64,000 bases of DNA, taken from NCBI RefSeq assembly GCF_013408825.1, contig NZ_JACCBZ010000002.1, positions 310,001 to 374,000 of the forward strand, in the 5' to 3' direction. The stretch comes from Mucilaginibacter tundrae. GTDB taxonomy: Bacteria > Bacteroidota > Bacteroidia > Sphingobacteriales > Sphingobacteriaceae. The translations under genes were made by a program, and so were the position numbers. The notes below the pieces were generated by a model that saw nothing but the letters and a program-made list of their open reading frames with translations, was not told the DNA's origin and searched no databases. This document shows positions 18,202 through 26,893 of the stretch, piece by piece; the stretch's first letter is position 1, and each line of letters opens with the position of its first letter.

Positions 18202-18367
18202 AAAAAAACCGCAACTAACTTTTAAGTATCATGTATTGAAAAACTTCGTCACAGATATTGGGACCATGGGTTACCGTTAATGTTCGACGAATAACGCATG
18301 CCTCTTGATCCGCTGAATATTGAAGCGTTAAGTTTTTAATAGTGAAACCTAAAATTTAACTGCGGTT
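18202..18367 (-). ncRNA. ssrS: 6S-like regulatory RNA between zapA and rny
   Basis: The 225-bp gap between zapA and rny can fold, on the minus strand, into one long hairpin. The closing stem starts with AACCGCA (18367-18361) paired to TGCGGTT (18213-18207) and continues inward for about 21 base pairs with one mismatch. It ends at a seven-T tract (18208-18202), as a terminator would. Inside are a large open bubble and a terminal stem (GGATCA with TGGTCC, then CGTTA with TAACG). Closing stem, central bubble and terminal stem are the 6S RNA architecture, which mimics an open promoter to bind RNA polymerase. The location next to zapA matches ssrS in E. coli. Ends are approximate. Confidence 0.72.
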
Positions 18368-18404
18368 AAATCTTAAATGCTCTGTTTTATGTAAAGAACG
18401 TTTA

Positions 18405-18695
18405 TTACTTCGAGAAAAACTCAGTCAGTAAATGATCTAACTGATAAACTTTTTCGGCTACATCTGTATCATCTACAGTAACCTTTTTCTCTGCTTTTAA
18501 TGATGATGTTGCAAAATGCAGCACACTCATTGCAAGCAAATCCTGTTTATCCCTAACCGCATAATTCTCCTGATATTCCTTTATGCGGTCGTTGATCAGC
18601 TTAGCTGCCCTACGTATTATTTCTTCCTCCTCCATGTTCACCTTTAAGGGGTAAACTCTGTCAGCAATATTTATTTTTATAGAGATTTCTCCCAT
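18405..18695 (-). CDS. zapA: Cell division protein ZapA
   Basis: A 96-residue protein with the ZapA pattern: N-terminal ISIKINIADRVYPLKV strand region, the EEEIIRRAAKLINDRI helix, and a C-terminal coiled coil (LDHLLTEFF). ZapA bundles FtsZ filaments at the division ring. Its start is 21 nt after the stop of the upstream coiled-coil gene. The 6S-like RNA follows downstream. Confidence 0.9.
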   Translation of the reverse strand: MGEISIKINIADRVYPLKVNMEEEEIIRRAAKLINDRIKEYQENYAVRDKQDLLAMSVLHFATSSLKAEKKVTVDDTDVAEKVYQLDHLLTEFFSK

Positions 18696-18716
18696 TGAGC
18701 TTTTTCACTATTTATA

Positions 18717-19007
18717 CTACTTTTTCAGCAATACAATGCACTTATCTATTTCCTGCACAAATTCGTTAATTTTTTGCTTAATATCAACACTTTTTTCATT
18801 TGTTTCTGAAAAAGATTTTGCCAACTTCAATACACGAAGCTTTTCTTCCAATTCCTTCGTCTTATTTTTGCTGGCATTAAGCGCTGCCGTAAAGCTATCA
18901 TTCTCCAATTTCAGCAGGTCATTCTCTTCCTGCAAGGCAGCACAAAGTTCAATCAACCTCTCGGTTTTATCAATAACTTTATTTAATTGTTCTGCTACCT
19001 GGCTCAT
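18717..19007 (-). CDS. Small coiled-coil protein next to zapA (possible ZapB-like partner)
   Basis: A 96-residue protein that is almost entirely coiled coil: repeated Leu/Ile with Glu/Lys (KVIDKTERLIELCAALQEE, then LENDSFTAALNASKNK). There is no signal peptide or membrane segment. It is located between pheT and zapA, the usual position of a short coiled-coil gene in Bacteroidota. A ZapB-like role alongside ZapA is suggested by context and composition only; no sequence signature proves it. Confidence 0.7.
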   Translation of the reverse strand: MSQVAEQLNKVIDKTERLIELCAALQEENDLLKLENDSFTAALNASKNKTKELEEKLRVLKLAKSFSETNEKSVDIKQKINEFVQEIDKCIVLLKK

Positions 19008-19094
19008 TTTGTTGGTTGATTAGTTGATTTGGGTTGGATTAAGTTGATTGAGTTTAACTACTCACCTATTCAACATAATGAACCACCCACCAAA

Positions 19095-21494
19095 CTATTT
19101 TCTTATCTCCGCTCCCGCTTCTTTTTCTAAATTATAAATTAATTTCTGCATTATCGCATCAATTGTTTTATCGGTAAGGGTTTTCTCTATATCCTCGATG
19201 ATAAAGCTTAACGCGTATGATTTTTTGCCTGCAGGTAATTTATCACCCTGGTAAACATCGAATACATTCACCTCTTTCAACAACTTACGTTCAGATTTTT
19301 GGGCGATTTGTTTTAATGTACCGAATGAAACATTTTGATCTATCAGCATGGAAAGATCGCGCCTAACTGCCGGGTATTTTGAGATCTCCTGATACACTAT
19401 CTTGTTTTTGCGGGCAAGATTAATAATCAGGTCGAAATTAAAGTCGGCATAGAAAACTTCCTTGCTTACGTCGGCTTTCTTAAGCGATGATTGCGCTACC
19501 GAACCAAATTTAACCAATTGCTTATTACCGCGCATGTATTGCAAACCATAAGCAAGCTTTTTACAAGTTGAATCTTCAACAGTAACATCCTTAACATTCA
19601 ATTTTTCAATGATACCATCAACAATTGCCTTCAGGTTATAAAAAGAAACCGGTTTGGCTTTTTCGTTCCAGGCTTCAGCAGTATCTGCACCTGTAATAAA
19701 TATACTGAAGCGTTGGGTTTCAATATATTTTTCCTCCTGCACACTGTAAACTTTACCAAACTCGTAAAGTTTCAGATCGGCAGCGCGCCTGTTTTGGTTG
19801 TAGGCAACAGCCTCCAAACCCGAATACAGCATAGTTTGACGCATTACATCCAAATCGCTGCTTAACGGATTCAGTATTTTAACCGCGGCATCCAAATTAT
19901 CAGAATAATCAGACTTGGTTAATGAGTTCGACATGATCTCATTAAAACCATTAGCCGTTAACAAATCTGACAATTGGTTTTGTACAGCATCCTTATCCGG
20001 CCTGATAGAGGTATTTAGCGACGCCCTGATTTGTGTTGGGATGTGGATATTATTATAACCATATATGCGTAATATCTCTTCAACAATATCAACATCACGG
20101 GTAACATCCACACGGTAAGGTGGCACTTTTAATGACAGTCCTTCGGCAGTTTCATTTACAATTTCGATATCCAAGCCAACTAAAATGGCTTTAATTTCTT
20201 CGTGAGTGATCGTCTGTCCTATTAACCTATCGATATTGCGGTAAGTTACTTCAACTTCAAATGGCGCAACCGGTGCAGGATAGTTATCAAAAATATCGGA
20301 TGAGATAGTTCCGCCTGCGATTTCCTGTATCAACAATGCCGCACGCTTTAAAGCGAATACTGGCATGTTTGGATCAGTGCCACGCTCAAACCTGAACGAT
20401 GCATCGGTTTTTAAACCGTGGCGTTTAGCAGTTTTACGAACTGATACGGAATTGAAGTAAGCACTCTCTAAAAATATATTTTTGGTTGATGCGCTAACAC
20501 CTGAATCCGCACCGCCAAATACACCGGCAATACACATCGGTTTTTCAGCGTCGCATATCATCAAGTCATCGGCAGAAAGTTTGCGCTCTACATCATCCAA
20601 TGTTTTAAACAAGGTTCCTTCAGCACAATTTTTAACGATCACTTTGCTGCCTGCAATTTTATCAGCATCAAAAGCATGTAACGGCTGACCTAAATCATGC
20701 AGCACATAATTGGTAGCATCTACAATATTGTTGATAGCGCGTACGCCGATAACGGCCAAACGTTCCCTTAACCATTTTGGTGATTCTTTTACCTCAACAC
20801 CTGAAATGGTTATACCAGCATAACGCGGAGCTGCCTGTTCGTTCTCTACAATAACTTCTACCTTAAGCTTGTTATTATCTACCTTGAAAGCAGAAACATC
20901 AGGCTTTTTAATATTAATTTTTAGGAATGCAGCAATATCACGTGCCGTACCTAAATGCGAAACAGCATCAGCACGGTTAGGCGTTAAACCCATTTCGTAC
21001 AAATAATCATCCTTAACTTTAAAAAAGTGTTTTGCTAAAGTACCAGGAATAGCATCATCGGCCAAAACCATAATACCTTCGTGTGATGTACCCAGGCTTA
21101 TTTCATCCTCGGCGCAGATCATACCTTCGGAAACCTCGCCACGTATTTTTGATTTGTTGATCTTGAATTTCTCACCTTCCATCGGGTGTACGTAGGCACC
21201 AACAACAGCAACAACTACTTTTTGCCCGGCTGCAACGTTAGCCGCGCCGCAAACAATTTGCAGGTCTTCGCCTGTGCCAACATCAACTTTGGTAATATGC
21301 AGATGATCGGAATTGGGATGATCGGCGCATTCTTTCACATGTCCGATAACCAAACCCTCAAGTCCGCCGGGGATGGCCTGTACTTTTTCCAAACTCTCCA
21401 CTTCTAACCCTGTACCAGTTAAAATAGTCGAAATTTCTTCGGGAGTTTTATCCGTATCAATAAATTCTTTGAGCCAATTATAAGATATCTTCAT
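19095..21494 (-). CDS. pheT: Phenylalanine-tRNA ligase beta subunit
   Basis: A 799-residue subunit that, with PheS, charges tRNA-Phe. Visible domains are the N-terminal tRNA-binding OB domain (about 40-150), the B3/B4 editing domain (about 210-400), the B5 domain (about 410-480), and a C-terminal anticodon-binding FDX-ACB domain (KYPAVRRDLSMLID to the end). Length is typical. pheS is not in the window, as is common for Bacteroidota, where the two subunits are unlinked. A TATCTTTG box sits upstream. Confidence 0.97.
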   Translation of the reverse strand: MKISYNWLKEFIDTDKTPEEISTILTGTGLEVESLEKVQAIPGGLEGLVIGHVKECADHPNSDHLHITKVDVGTGEDLQIVCGAANVAAGQKVVVAVVGAYVHPMEGEKFKINKSKIRGEVSEGMICAEDEISLGTSHEGIMVLADDAIPGTLAKHFFKVKDDYLYEMGLTPNRADAVSHLGTARDIAAFLKINIKKPDVSAFKVDNNKLKVEVIVENEQAAPRYAGITISGVEVKESPKWLRERLAVIGVRAINNIVDATNYVLHDLGQPLHAFDADKIAGSKVIVKNCAEGTLFKTLDDVERKLSADDLMICDAEKPMCIAGVFGGADSGVSASTKNIFLESAYFNSVSVRKTAKRHGLKTDASFRFERGTDPNMPVFALKRAALLIQEIAGGTISSDIFDNYPAPVAPFEVEVTYRNIDRLIGQTITHEEIKAILVGLDIEIVNETAEGLSLKVPPYRVDVTRDVDIVEEILRIYGYNNIHIPTQIRASLNTSIRPDKDAVQNQLSDLLTANGFNEIMSNSLTKSDYSDNLDAAVKILNPLSSDLDVMRQTMLYSGLEAVAYNQNRRAADLKLYEFGKVYSVQEEKYIETQRFSIFITGADTAEAWNEKAKPVSFYNLKAIVDGIIEKLNVKDVTVEDSTCKKLAYGLQYMRGNKQLVKFGSVAQSSLKKADVSKEVFYADFNFDLIINLARKNKIVYQEISKYPAVRRDLSMLIDQNVSFGTLKQIAQKSERKLLKEVNVFDVYQGDKLPAGKKSYALSFIIEDIEKTLTDKTIDAIMQKLIYNLEKEAGAEIRK

Positions 21495-21514
21495 TATATC
21501 GAAATGATAATCGG

Positions 21515-21545
21515 CAAAGATAGGATTTAAGGTGAAAGGTTGAAA
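21515..21545 (-). promoter_or_regulatory. Bacteroidota-type promoter for pheT
   Basis: On the minus strand TATCTTTG (21522-21515) matches the TAnnTTTG -7 consensus, with TTTC (21545-21542) 19 nt upstream approximating the TTTG -33 box. It lies about 21 nt before the pheT ATG. Confidence 0.5.
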
Positions 21546-21582
21546 GGATAAAGGCGAAAGGTTATTGTGAAATTCAAACTAC

Positions 21583-21659
21583 TTTGTCATTCTAAACGAG
21601 TGAAGAATCTGTACGGTGTAAACTACTTTACAAATTCTTCACTCGTTCAGAATTACAAA
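21583..21659. repeat. Intergenic inverted repeat, type A
   Basis: Two 31-nt arms (21583-21613 and 21629-21659) match apart from about three mismatches, around a 15-nt spacer. The arm contains ACGAGTGAAGAAT. This is the kind of short imperfect palindrome found scattered between genes in many Bacteroidota. It separates pheT from the acidic small gene; no coding sequence is present. It could form a hairpin in the transcript. Confidence 0.75.
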
Positions 21660-21671
21660 TGGTGTGATGAA

Positions 21672-21899
21672 TTAGTCGTCCAGATCATCTTCATCATCAA
21701 AATCAAGCGTATAAGATGGTTCTGATGCATCATAAGCTTGTTTCAATTCAGCGGGATCTACGTCATCATCCATATTAGCGTAATCAGGCTCATCTTCTTC
21801 ATCAAAACCGTTGGAATGGATATCTTCCTGGCTTTGCTGATCTTCCGAATCATTATCGTATGAATCGTCTAATGGTATTTCGTCTCCTGGAGTTATCAT
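21672..21899 (-). CDS. Small highly acidic hypothetical protein
   Basis: A 75-residue protein with about 40 percent Asp/Glu and almost no basic residues (ends LDFDDEDDLDD). There is no signal peptide, membrane segment or recognisable domain; it is probably disordered. It lies between radC and pheT on the minus strand. Similar short acidic genes occur in this neighbourhood in related Bacteroidota as far as I recall, but I cannot assign a role. Confidence 0.6.
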   Translation of the reverse strand: MITPGDEIPLDDSYDNDSEDQQSQEDIHSNGFDEEDEPDYANMDDDVDPAELKQAYDASEPSYTLDFDDEDDLDD

Positions 21900-21968
21900 G
21901 ATCGTTTTGTTTTAGTTTTATAAAGGTAACGATATAGTTTGAGCGTTGTTTATGAAATTTTAATTTGA

Positions 21969-22676
21969 TTAAATCACTCCCTCATCGGCAAAACTATAAT
22001 AACTGCTATCGGTAATAATCAAATGATCTAACACTTTTATATCCAGCAACCTGCCTGCGGCAGAAATCTTTTTGGTGAGCTCAATATCCTGCTGACTGGG
22101 TTTCAGGTTTCCTGATGGATGGTTATGGGTCAGCATGATGTTTACCGCCGAATATCTTAGCGCTGCCGAGAAAATAGTTTTTGGGTCGGCTACGGTGGCG
22201 TTGATGCCGCCTTTACTAATTAATTCCTTGCCCAATATTTTGCAGTTTTGGCTTAACATGAGCACCCAAAATTCCTCATGCGGCAAATCAACTAAAAATC
22301 GCTTTAAAAAATTATAGGCGTCCTTGCTACAAGTCACTAACTCGGGCGTTTTTTCTTCGGTATCATTACGGCGGCGGCCAATCTCGAGCGCCGCGATGAT
22401 GGAAATTGCTTTGGCTTCGCCGATGCCTTTAAATTTGGAAAGTTCTTCTATGGAGGCGCGGCCCAGCACATTCAGGTCGTTATCATAATGGCGCAGGATG
22501 CGTTTGCTTAACTCAACCGCCGATTCGTCACGGTTGCCGGAACCGATGAGTATGGCGATCAGTTCGGCATCAGTTAAGGCACGGCGGCCTTGTCCGCTAA
22601 GTTTTTCCCTTGGGCGGTCTTCTTCGGCCCAGGATTTTATACTGATTTTATTTTCGTAAGAATTAGTGACAGGCAT
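21969..22676 (-). CDS. radC: RadC family JAB/MPN domain protein
   Basis: A 235-residue protein: the N-terminal RadC motif (RPREKLSGQGRRALTDAEL), a helix-hairpin-helix region with FKGIGEAKA (82-90), and a JAMM metalloprotease-like domain with HNHPSG (184-189) and D197. These form a complete zinc site, so it is likely catalytically competent. The name suggests DNA repair, but that function is disputed for the family. Length is typical. Confidence 0.93.
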   Translation of the reverse strand: MPVTNSYENKISIKSWAEEDRPREKLSGQGRRALTDAELIAILIGSGNRDESAVELSKRILRHYDNDLNVLGRASIEELSKFKGIGEAKAISIIAALEIGRRRNDTEEKTPELVTCSKDAYNFLKRFLVDLPHEEFWVLMLSQNCKILGKELISKGGINATVADPKTIFSAALRYSAVNIMLTHNHPSGNLKPSQQDIELTKKISAAGRLLDIKVLDHLIITDSSYYSFADEGVI

Positions 22677-22743
22677 GGTTCGGAGAATTCGATTTAATCA
22701 CGGTGAATATAGTTGATTAAGAGAATTTAAAAAAACCGTGAAA

Positions 22744-22938
22744 TTATTTATCGGTAAGAATTGGGGAATTTGAGCTATCTCCAGCCTCAAAAAAACCTTT
22801 ATTCCGCTGCATGATCCCTTTAAAAAGTTTGTTAGAACTATCGCGTGCTTCTTTAAAAGCTTGAAACCCTAACAACCAACTAAGAACATCCAGGATGTAA
22901 ACTACAGGCCATAAAATAATAGCGGTAAATTTCGTCAT
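22744..22938 (-). CDS. Small membrane-associated hypothetical protein
   Basis: A 64-residue ORF with one hydrophobic N-terminal segment (TAIILWPVVYILDVLSWLLGF) and a charged C-terminus. Its codon use looks ordinary for the window, and it lies between rpsT and radC on the same strand. No family is recognised; a real small membrane protein is plausible. Confidence 0.5.
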   Translation of the reverse strand: MTKFTAIILWPVVYILDVLSWLLGFQAFKEARDSSNKLFKGIMQRNKGFFEAGDSSNSPILTDK

Positions 22939-23030
22939 GATAGAGGCTGGTTTATTTTAGCAAAAAGCTGAACTTTAAATATACAACTTTTCAAGTTCAC
23001 ATTATCACCAAGCTTAAATTATAACAACAA

Positions 23031-23063
23031 AAAAAGCGATAAGTTTAAACTTATCGCTTTTTT
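23031..23063 (-). terminator. Terminator after rpsT
   Basis: AAAAAGCGATAAGTTT folds on AAACTTATCGCTTTTTT, a near-perfect palindrome, about 23 bp past the rpsT stop on the minus strand, with a T-rich end. It can also act in the other direction. Confidence 0.8.
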
Positions 23064-23085
23064 AATATAAAAGTAAATAAATTCC

Positions 23086-23340
23086 TTACTTTAAGGTATT
23101 TACAAACTTAGTAAGCTTTGATTTATTGTTTGAAGCCTTATTCTTGTGAATAACATTCTTTTTAGCTAAACGATCAAGCATTGAGATTACTTTTGATAAA
23201 AGTTCACTTGCTTCAACTTTTGTAGTTGTGCCTCTTAATTTTTTGATGGCATTCCTAGTGGTTTTTGCCTGATACCTGTTACGTAAGCGCTTCGCAGCGT
23301 TAGAGCGGATCCTTTTTAATGATGATTTATGATTTGCCAT
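23086..23340 (-). CDS. rpsT: 30S ribosomal protein S20
   Basis: An 84-residue basic protein with the S20 signature ([21 protein letters not shown]) and the helical pattern that binds 16S rRNA. Length is typical. It is a monocistronic unit with a consensus promoter and a strong terminator, as expected for a highly expressed ribosomal gene. Confidence 0.97.
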   Translation of the reverse strand: MANHKSSLKRIRSNAAKRLRNRYQAKTTRNAIKKLRGTTTKVEASELLSKVISMLDRLAKKNVIHKNKASNNKSKLTKFVNTLK

Positions 23341-23377
23341 TGTATAGCCTTATTATTCTACTTTTATTTAAGGACTG

Positions 23378-23409
23378 CAAATATAGGACGATAAATTTAA
23401 TTATGCAAA
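23378..23409 (-). promoter_or_regulatory. Consensus Bacteroidota promoter for rpsT
   Basis: On the minus strand TTTG (23409-23406) and TATATTTG (23385-23378) are separated by 20 nt, an exact match to the TTTG / TAnnTTTG promoter of Bacteroidota. The implied start lies roughly 30 nt before the rpsT ATG. Confidence 0.75.
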
Positions 23410-23464
23410 CGTTTTTTAACAAAAAACTTCGGGGTTATTAACATGCTTTTAACTTAAAGCCAAC

Positions 23465-24811
23465 TTAATATTCATCACTTAAAGCAAACTTACTTACCCG
23501 CTCCTTCCATTTGCCCTTCGTAAAGTCGGGGAATTGTTGTGGCATATTACCTTCAGCGATGGATTTTTCAGAAAGCGGGGTAATTACACTCATGGTTACT
23601 GAATCATAAACATCAATTGGCGTTTGTACTCTGCGTTTAACTGATTCAACAAAAGAGTTGAATACAAACCAATCCATACCGCCATGACCAGCACCTTCAG
23701 CGTATTTATTATATTTTTTCCAAAGTGGATGGTCGTACTTATCTAACCATTCATCAGCTTTATCCCAGTCGTCGTCCTGTTTTGATTTACCTTCAATATA
23801 AATGGAATTGTTTACATCCATCCATAAACCTTTGGTGCCCTGCACCCTAAAACCTAACGAATAAGGTCTCGGCAAATGTGTATCGTGCGATAGCATTACG
23901 GTTTCGCCATTGGCGCAGTTGATTATCGTGGTGATCACATCGCCATTCTTATAATTTATTTTAGCATTTGGGTTGCCGGGCGATATTTCTTCTACATAGG
24001 CTGCCAAACCCCGCGCTTTTGATGAGAACGAAACCAGACTAGTAAACCTATTACCGTAATTAATATTAGCATAGTGCATTAACGGCCCTACACCATGTGT
24101 CGGATAGATATCAGCATTGCGATCAATATTAAACTGCGTACGCCATTGCGCCTCGCTGATAGCTTTTGGACCAAATTCGGCACCGTGACCGTAGTAATGT
24201 TGTCCATCATTAAATAACACCGTGCGAAGGTTGTGCTGATAACCACCTTCCAGATGGATCATTTCACCAAAAAGGTGTTGACGTTGCATATTTAGAATAG
24301 CCATTACATCCCGGCGGTAGCAAACATTTTCCAAGGTCATGTAAGGCATCCCGGTTTCTTCATGTACTTTTACAATGTCCCAGTGATCTTCCGCAGTTAT
24401 ACCGGCAATCACCTCGCAACCTACATATTTACCTGAGCGCATGGCATCAATAGCCATTTGCTTATGAAACTGCCATGGAGTGGCAATAATAACAGCATCA
24501 ATATCTTTACGGTCGAGTAATCGTTTATATGCATCAACACTGCCGGTATACTCTTGCGGCATCTTTTTGCCTGATTTAATAAACTGGGCGCGACATTCTT
24601 TAAGCGATTGTTCCTGGGTATCGCAGATGGCTACAATATCCACATCATCGCGCAACAAACCTTCATCAATATGGTTGCGCCCGCGAAGGCCGACCCCAAT
24701 ATAACCTAATCTAACCTTTTGCATATTTCTACCAAACACAACGCTGGATGGTAAAATGCTGACTCCCGCGACAAGCACTGTGCCTGAGCTGATAAATTTT
24801 CTTCTATCCAT
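23465..24811 (-). CDS. GH109-type NAD-dependent glycosidase (Gfo/Idh/MocA fold)
   Basis: A 448-residue protein with a twin-arginine-like leader (MDRRKFISSG, hydrophobic to about 25) and a Rossmann motif GYIGVGLRG (36-44). ENVCY (161-165), YPTHG (236-240) and the segment around LNMQRQHLFGE match family GH109, alpha-N-acetylgalactosaminidases that use bound NAD in an oxidise-eliminate-reduce cycle. Tat export with cofactor bound would suit a periplasmic or surface enzyme. It has no carbohydrate-utilisation partners here, so the substrate is inference from the family. Confidence 0.8.
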   Translation of the reverse strand: MDRRKFISSGTVLVAGVSILPSSVVFGRNMQKVRLGYIGVGLRGRNHIDEGLLRDDVDIVAICDTQEQSLKECRAQFIKSGKKMPQEYTGSVDAYKRLLDRKDIDAVIIATPWQFHKQMAIDAMRSGKYVGCEVIAGITAEDHWDIVKVHEETGMPYMTLENVCYRRDVMAILNMQRQHLFGEMIHLEGGYQHNLRTVLFNDGQHYYGHGAEFGPKAISEAQWRTQFNIDRNADIYPTHGVGPLMHYANINYGNRFTSLVSFSSKARGLAAYVEEISPGNPNAKINYKNGDVITTIINCANGETVMLSHDTHLPRPYSLGFRVQGTKGLWMDVNNSIYIEGKSKQDDDWDKADEWLDKYDHPLWKKYNKYAEGAGHGGMDWFVFNSFVESVKRRVQTPIDVYDSVTMSVITPLSEKSIAEGNMPQQFPDFTKGKWKERVSKFALSDEY

Positions 24812-24904
24812 ATTTTAGTGAAGTTATAAAGGCTAATTTGAGTAAATTATCTAAGTAATTAATCATAATTTTACAATTCAGATCGTTAACAGCTACCAAC
24901 ACTT

Positions 24905-25225
24905 ATGAAACAGCAGTTCCACTACGCCACCGTTACCGAAGCTATTGAGCAATTAAGAGAACAAGGCTTCACGTTTGATTTCAATCTAAAAGAAAACCAG
25001 TTTATAGTAGGCGACAAAGCTTATACAGCAAATGAGTTTGAAATAGTTGATGTTTATCGCTACGAAGGCCCATCAGACCCTGGGGATGAGGCTACTGTTT
25101 ACGCCCTTGCGAATAAAGAAGGTGTAAAAGGCATCCTGGTAGCAGGCTATGGCGCATCATCTGACGAAGCATCCGAAGAAGCGCTTAAACAATTGCATTA
25201 TAAATATCAGCAATCGCAAAAATAA
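24905..25225 (+). CDS. Small conserved-type protein of unknown function
   Basis: A 106-residue soluble protein beginning MKQQFHYATVTEAIEQLREQG, with a central FEIVDVYRYEGPSDPGDEATVYAL segment and a charged C-terminal helix. Similar Bacteroidota proteins are sometimes labelled phosphoribosylpyrophosphate synthetase, but the length and the lack of a PRPP-binding motif make that label doubtful. It starts the + strand pair with the phospholipase-like gene, 10 bp upstream of that gene's chosen start. Confidence 0.75.
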   Translation: MKQQFHYATVTEAIEQLREQGFTFDFNLKENQFIVGDKAYTANEFEIVDVYRYEGPSDPGDEATVYALANKEGVKGILVAGYGASSDEASEEALKQLHYKYQQSQK

Positions 25226-25235
25226 CAAACCGGCA

Positions 25236-26195
25236 ATGAGACAAGCCGGCAGGTTATTAAGCGGATTGATGTTGGTTGTGTTGTGTTCCTCGTGGGGTTT
25301 CTTTGCGCATTACCGCATTAACAGACTGGCCATTTTTACGCTACCTAAAGGTATGTCGGGCTTTTACAAGGCGAATATTGAATACATTACAGAACATGCT
25401 GTAAGCGCCGATAAACGCCGCTATGTAGACTCCACCGAAGCGCCACGGCATTTTTTAGATGCCGACCACTACGGCAAAAATCCATTCAGCCACATTCCGC
25501 AAAACTGGGGCGACGCCGTCCATAAATATACGGCTGATACATTGGATAAATATGGCACTGTTCCATGGGCTATTCAATACAACTATTATAAGCTGGTGAA
25601 GGCCTTTAAAGCACATGACACTACCGAAATACTAAATGCTTCGGCTAATCTCGGGCATTATGTAGCTGACGCGCACGTACCTTTACATCTCACTTTAAAT
25701 TATAACGGACAACTGACTAATCAAACCGGGATACATGCCTTATGGGAGAGCCGTCTGCCTGAGTTATTTGGCGACCGTTACAACTACTTTTTACGCAAGG
25801 CCAATTATATCGACGATCCGCTTAAAGAGGCATTCAGGATATGCCGCAGTTCGTTTGCGGAGGTTGATTCTGTTTTGCGTTTTGAGCGAATGCTGAGCAA
25901 AAGCTTCCCGACTGGTAAAAAGTATGTACTTACAAAACACGGTCGCAAACAAGTGCAGGACTATTCGCCGGAATATAGCCTGGCTTATCAAAAAATGCTG
26001 AATGGAATGGTGCAGCGGCGGTTCCAGTCTTCGATACAGTCAGTAGGTAGTTATTGGTATTCCGCTTGGGTTGATGCCGGGCAACCGGATCTGACAAAAC
26101 TAATAGCAATACCGCTTACCATCGGTCAAAAGAAAGAAATACAGCAGGAAGAGACTATGTTTAAAGCGGGCAAAGTGTTAGCTGTTACTAAATAA
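25236..26195 (+). CDS. Zinc-dependent phospholipase C / S1-P1 nuclease-like protein
   Basis: A 319-residue exported protein with a hydrophobic leader (about 8-20). The mature N-terminus begins WGFFAHYRINRLAIF, where the terminal Trp and following His belong to the trinuclear zinc site of the phospholipase C/P1 nuclease fold. Other ligand-rich motifs are FLDADHYG and LGHYVADAHVPLH. The frame extends upstream into the preceding gene (to 25149), but ATG 25236 puts the leader at the start. Substrate (lipid or nucleic acid) is uncertain. Confidence 0.8.
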   Translation: MRQAGRLLSGLMLVVLCSSWGFFAHYRINRLAIFTLPKGMSGFYKANIEYITEHAVSADKRRYVDSTEAPRHFLDADHYGKNPFSHIPQNWGDAVHKYTADTLDKYGTVPWAIQYNYYKLVKAFKAHDTTEILNASANLGHYVADAHVPLHLTLNYNGQLTNQTGIHALWESRLPELFGDRYNYFLRKANYIDDPLKEAFRICRSSFAEVDSVLRFERMLSKSFPTGKKYVLTKHGRKQVQDYSPEYSLAYQKMLNGMVQRRFQSSIQSVGSYWYSAWVDAGQPDLTKLIAIPLTIGQKKEIQQEETMFKAGKVLAVTK

Positions 26196-26196
26196 G

Positions 26197-26847
26197 TTAT
26201 ACAGAAGTCTTTTTATTCCTGCTTTTTATAGCCGCGAATATTGGCGGAACAATAGAAAGTAAAATAATAATCACGCCAATAAGTGAAATATGTTCTTTCA
26301 GAAAAGGCGCATTTCCCAATTCATAACCTGCGAACAGGAATAATATGATCCATGAGGTGCCGCCAATAATATTGTAAAGGGTGTAGCGTAAAAATGGCAT
26401 GCCACTAACCCCTGCAACAAATGGCGCTATGGTACGAATAATTGGCATAAACCTGCTGAATATTACAGCTTTGCCACCATGTTTATCAAAAAAGGCTTTA
26501 GTACGTGTATAGTATTCTAATTTAAGTATTTTATTTTCGGGTTTAAACACTTTGGGGCCGAAGTAGCCTCCAAGTAAATAATTTAGTGTATTGCCTGCAA
26601 AAGCAGCAACAATTAAAATTATACCCATATAGAAAATATCCAATCCTGATTTGCCGCTTGCGATTAAAGCGCCAGCAGCAAATAAAAGCGAGTCGCCTGG
26701 TAAAAATGGCGTAACAACGAAACCAGTTTCAGCAAATATTATAGCGAAAATAAACAGATAAGTCCAGCCATTGTACAAGCTGCTGATGTGTTCAAGATGC
26801 TTATCAATATGTAATATAAAGTCGATAGCGCTTTTTATGAGTTCCAA
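26197..26847 (-). CDS. DedA family membrane protein
   Basis: A 216-residue protein with about five membrane segments. Family motifs are E-x9-FLPGDSLLFAAGAL (about 40-60) and HGGKAVIFSRFMPIIRTIAPFVAG with conserved Arg and Pro. DedA proteins are implicated in recycling undecaprenyl phosphate or other lipids across the inner membrane. The end is convergent with the phospholipase-like gene, 1 bp apart. Which lipid this member moves is not visible. Confidence 0.9.
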   Translation of the reverse strand: MELIKSAIDFILHIDKHLEHISSLYNGWTYLFIFAIIFAETGFVVTPFLPGDSLLFAAGALIASGKSGLDIFYMGIILIVAAFAGNTLNYLLGGYFGPKVFKPENKILKLEYYTRTKAFFDKHGGKAVIFSRFMPIIRTIAPFVAGVSGMPFLRYTLYNIIGGTSWIILFLFAGYELGNAPFLKEHISLIGVIIILLSIVPPIFAAIKSRNKKTSV

Positions 26848-26893
26848 TATTTTTAATTTTCAGCAAAAATATAAATATATATTATAATAGCGC

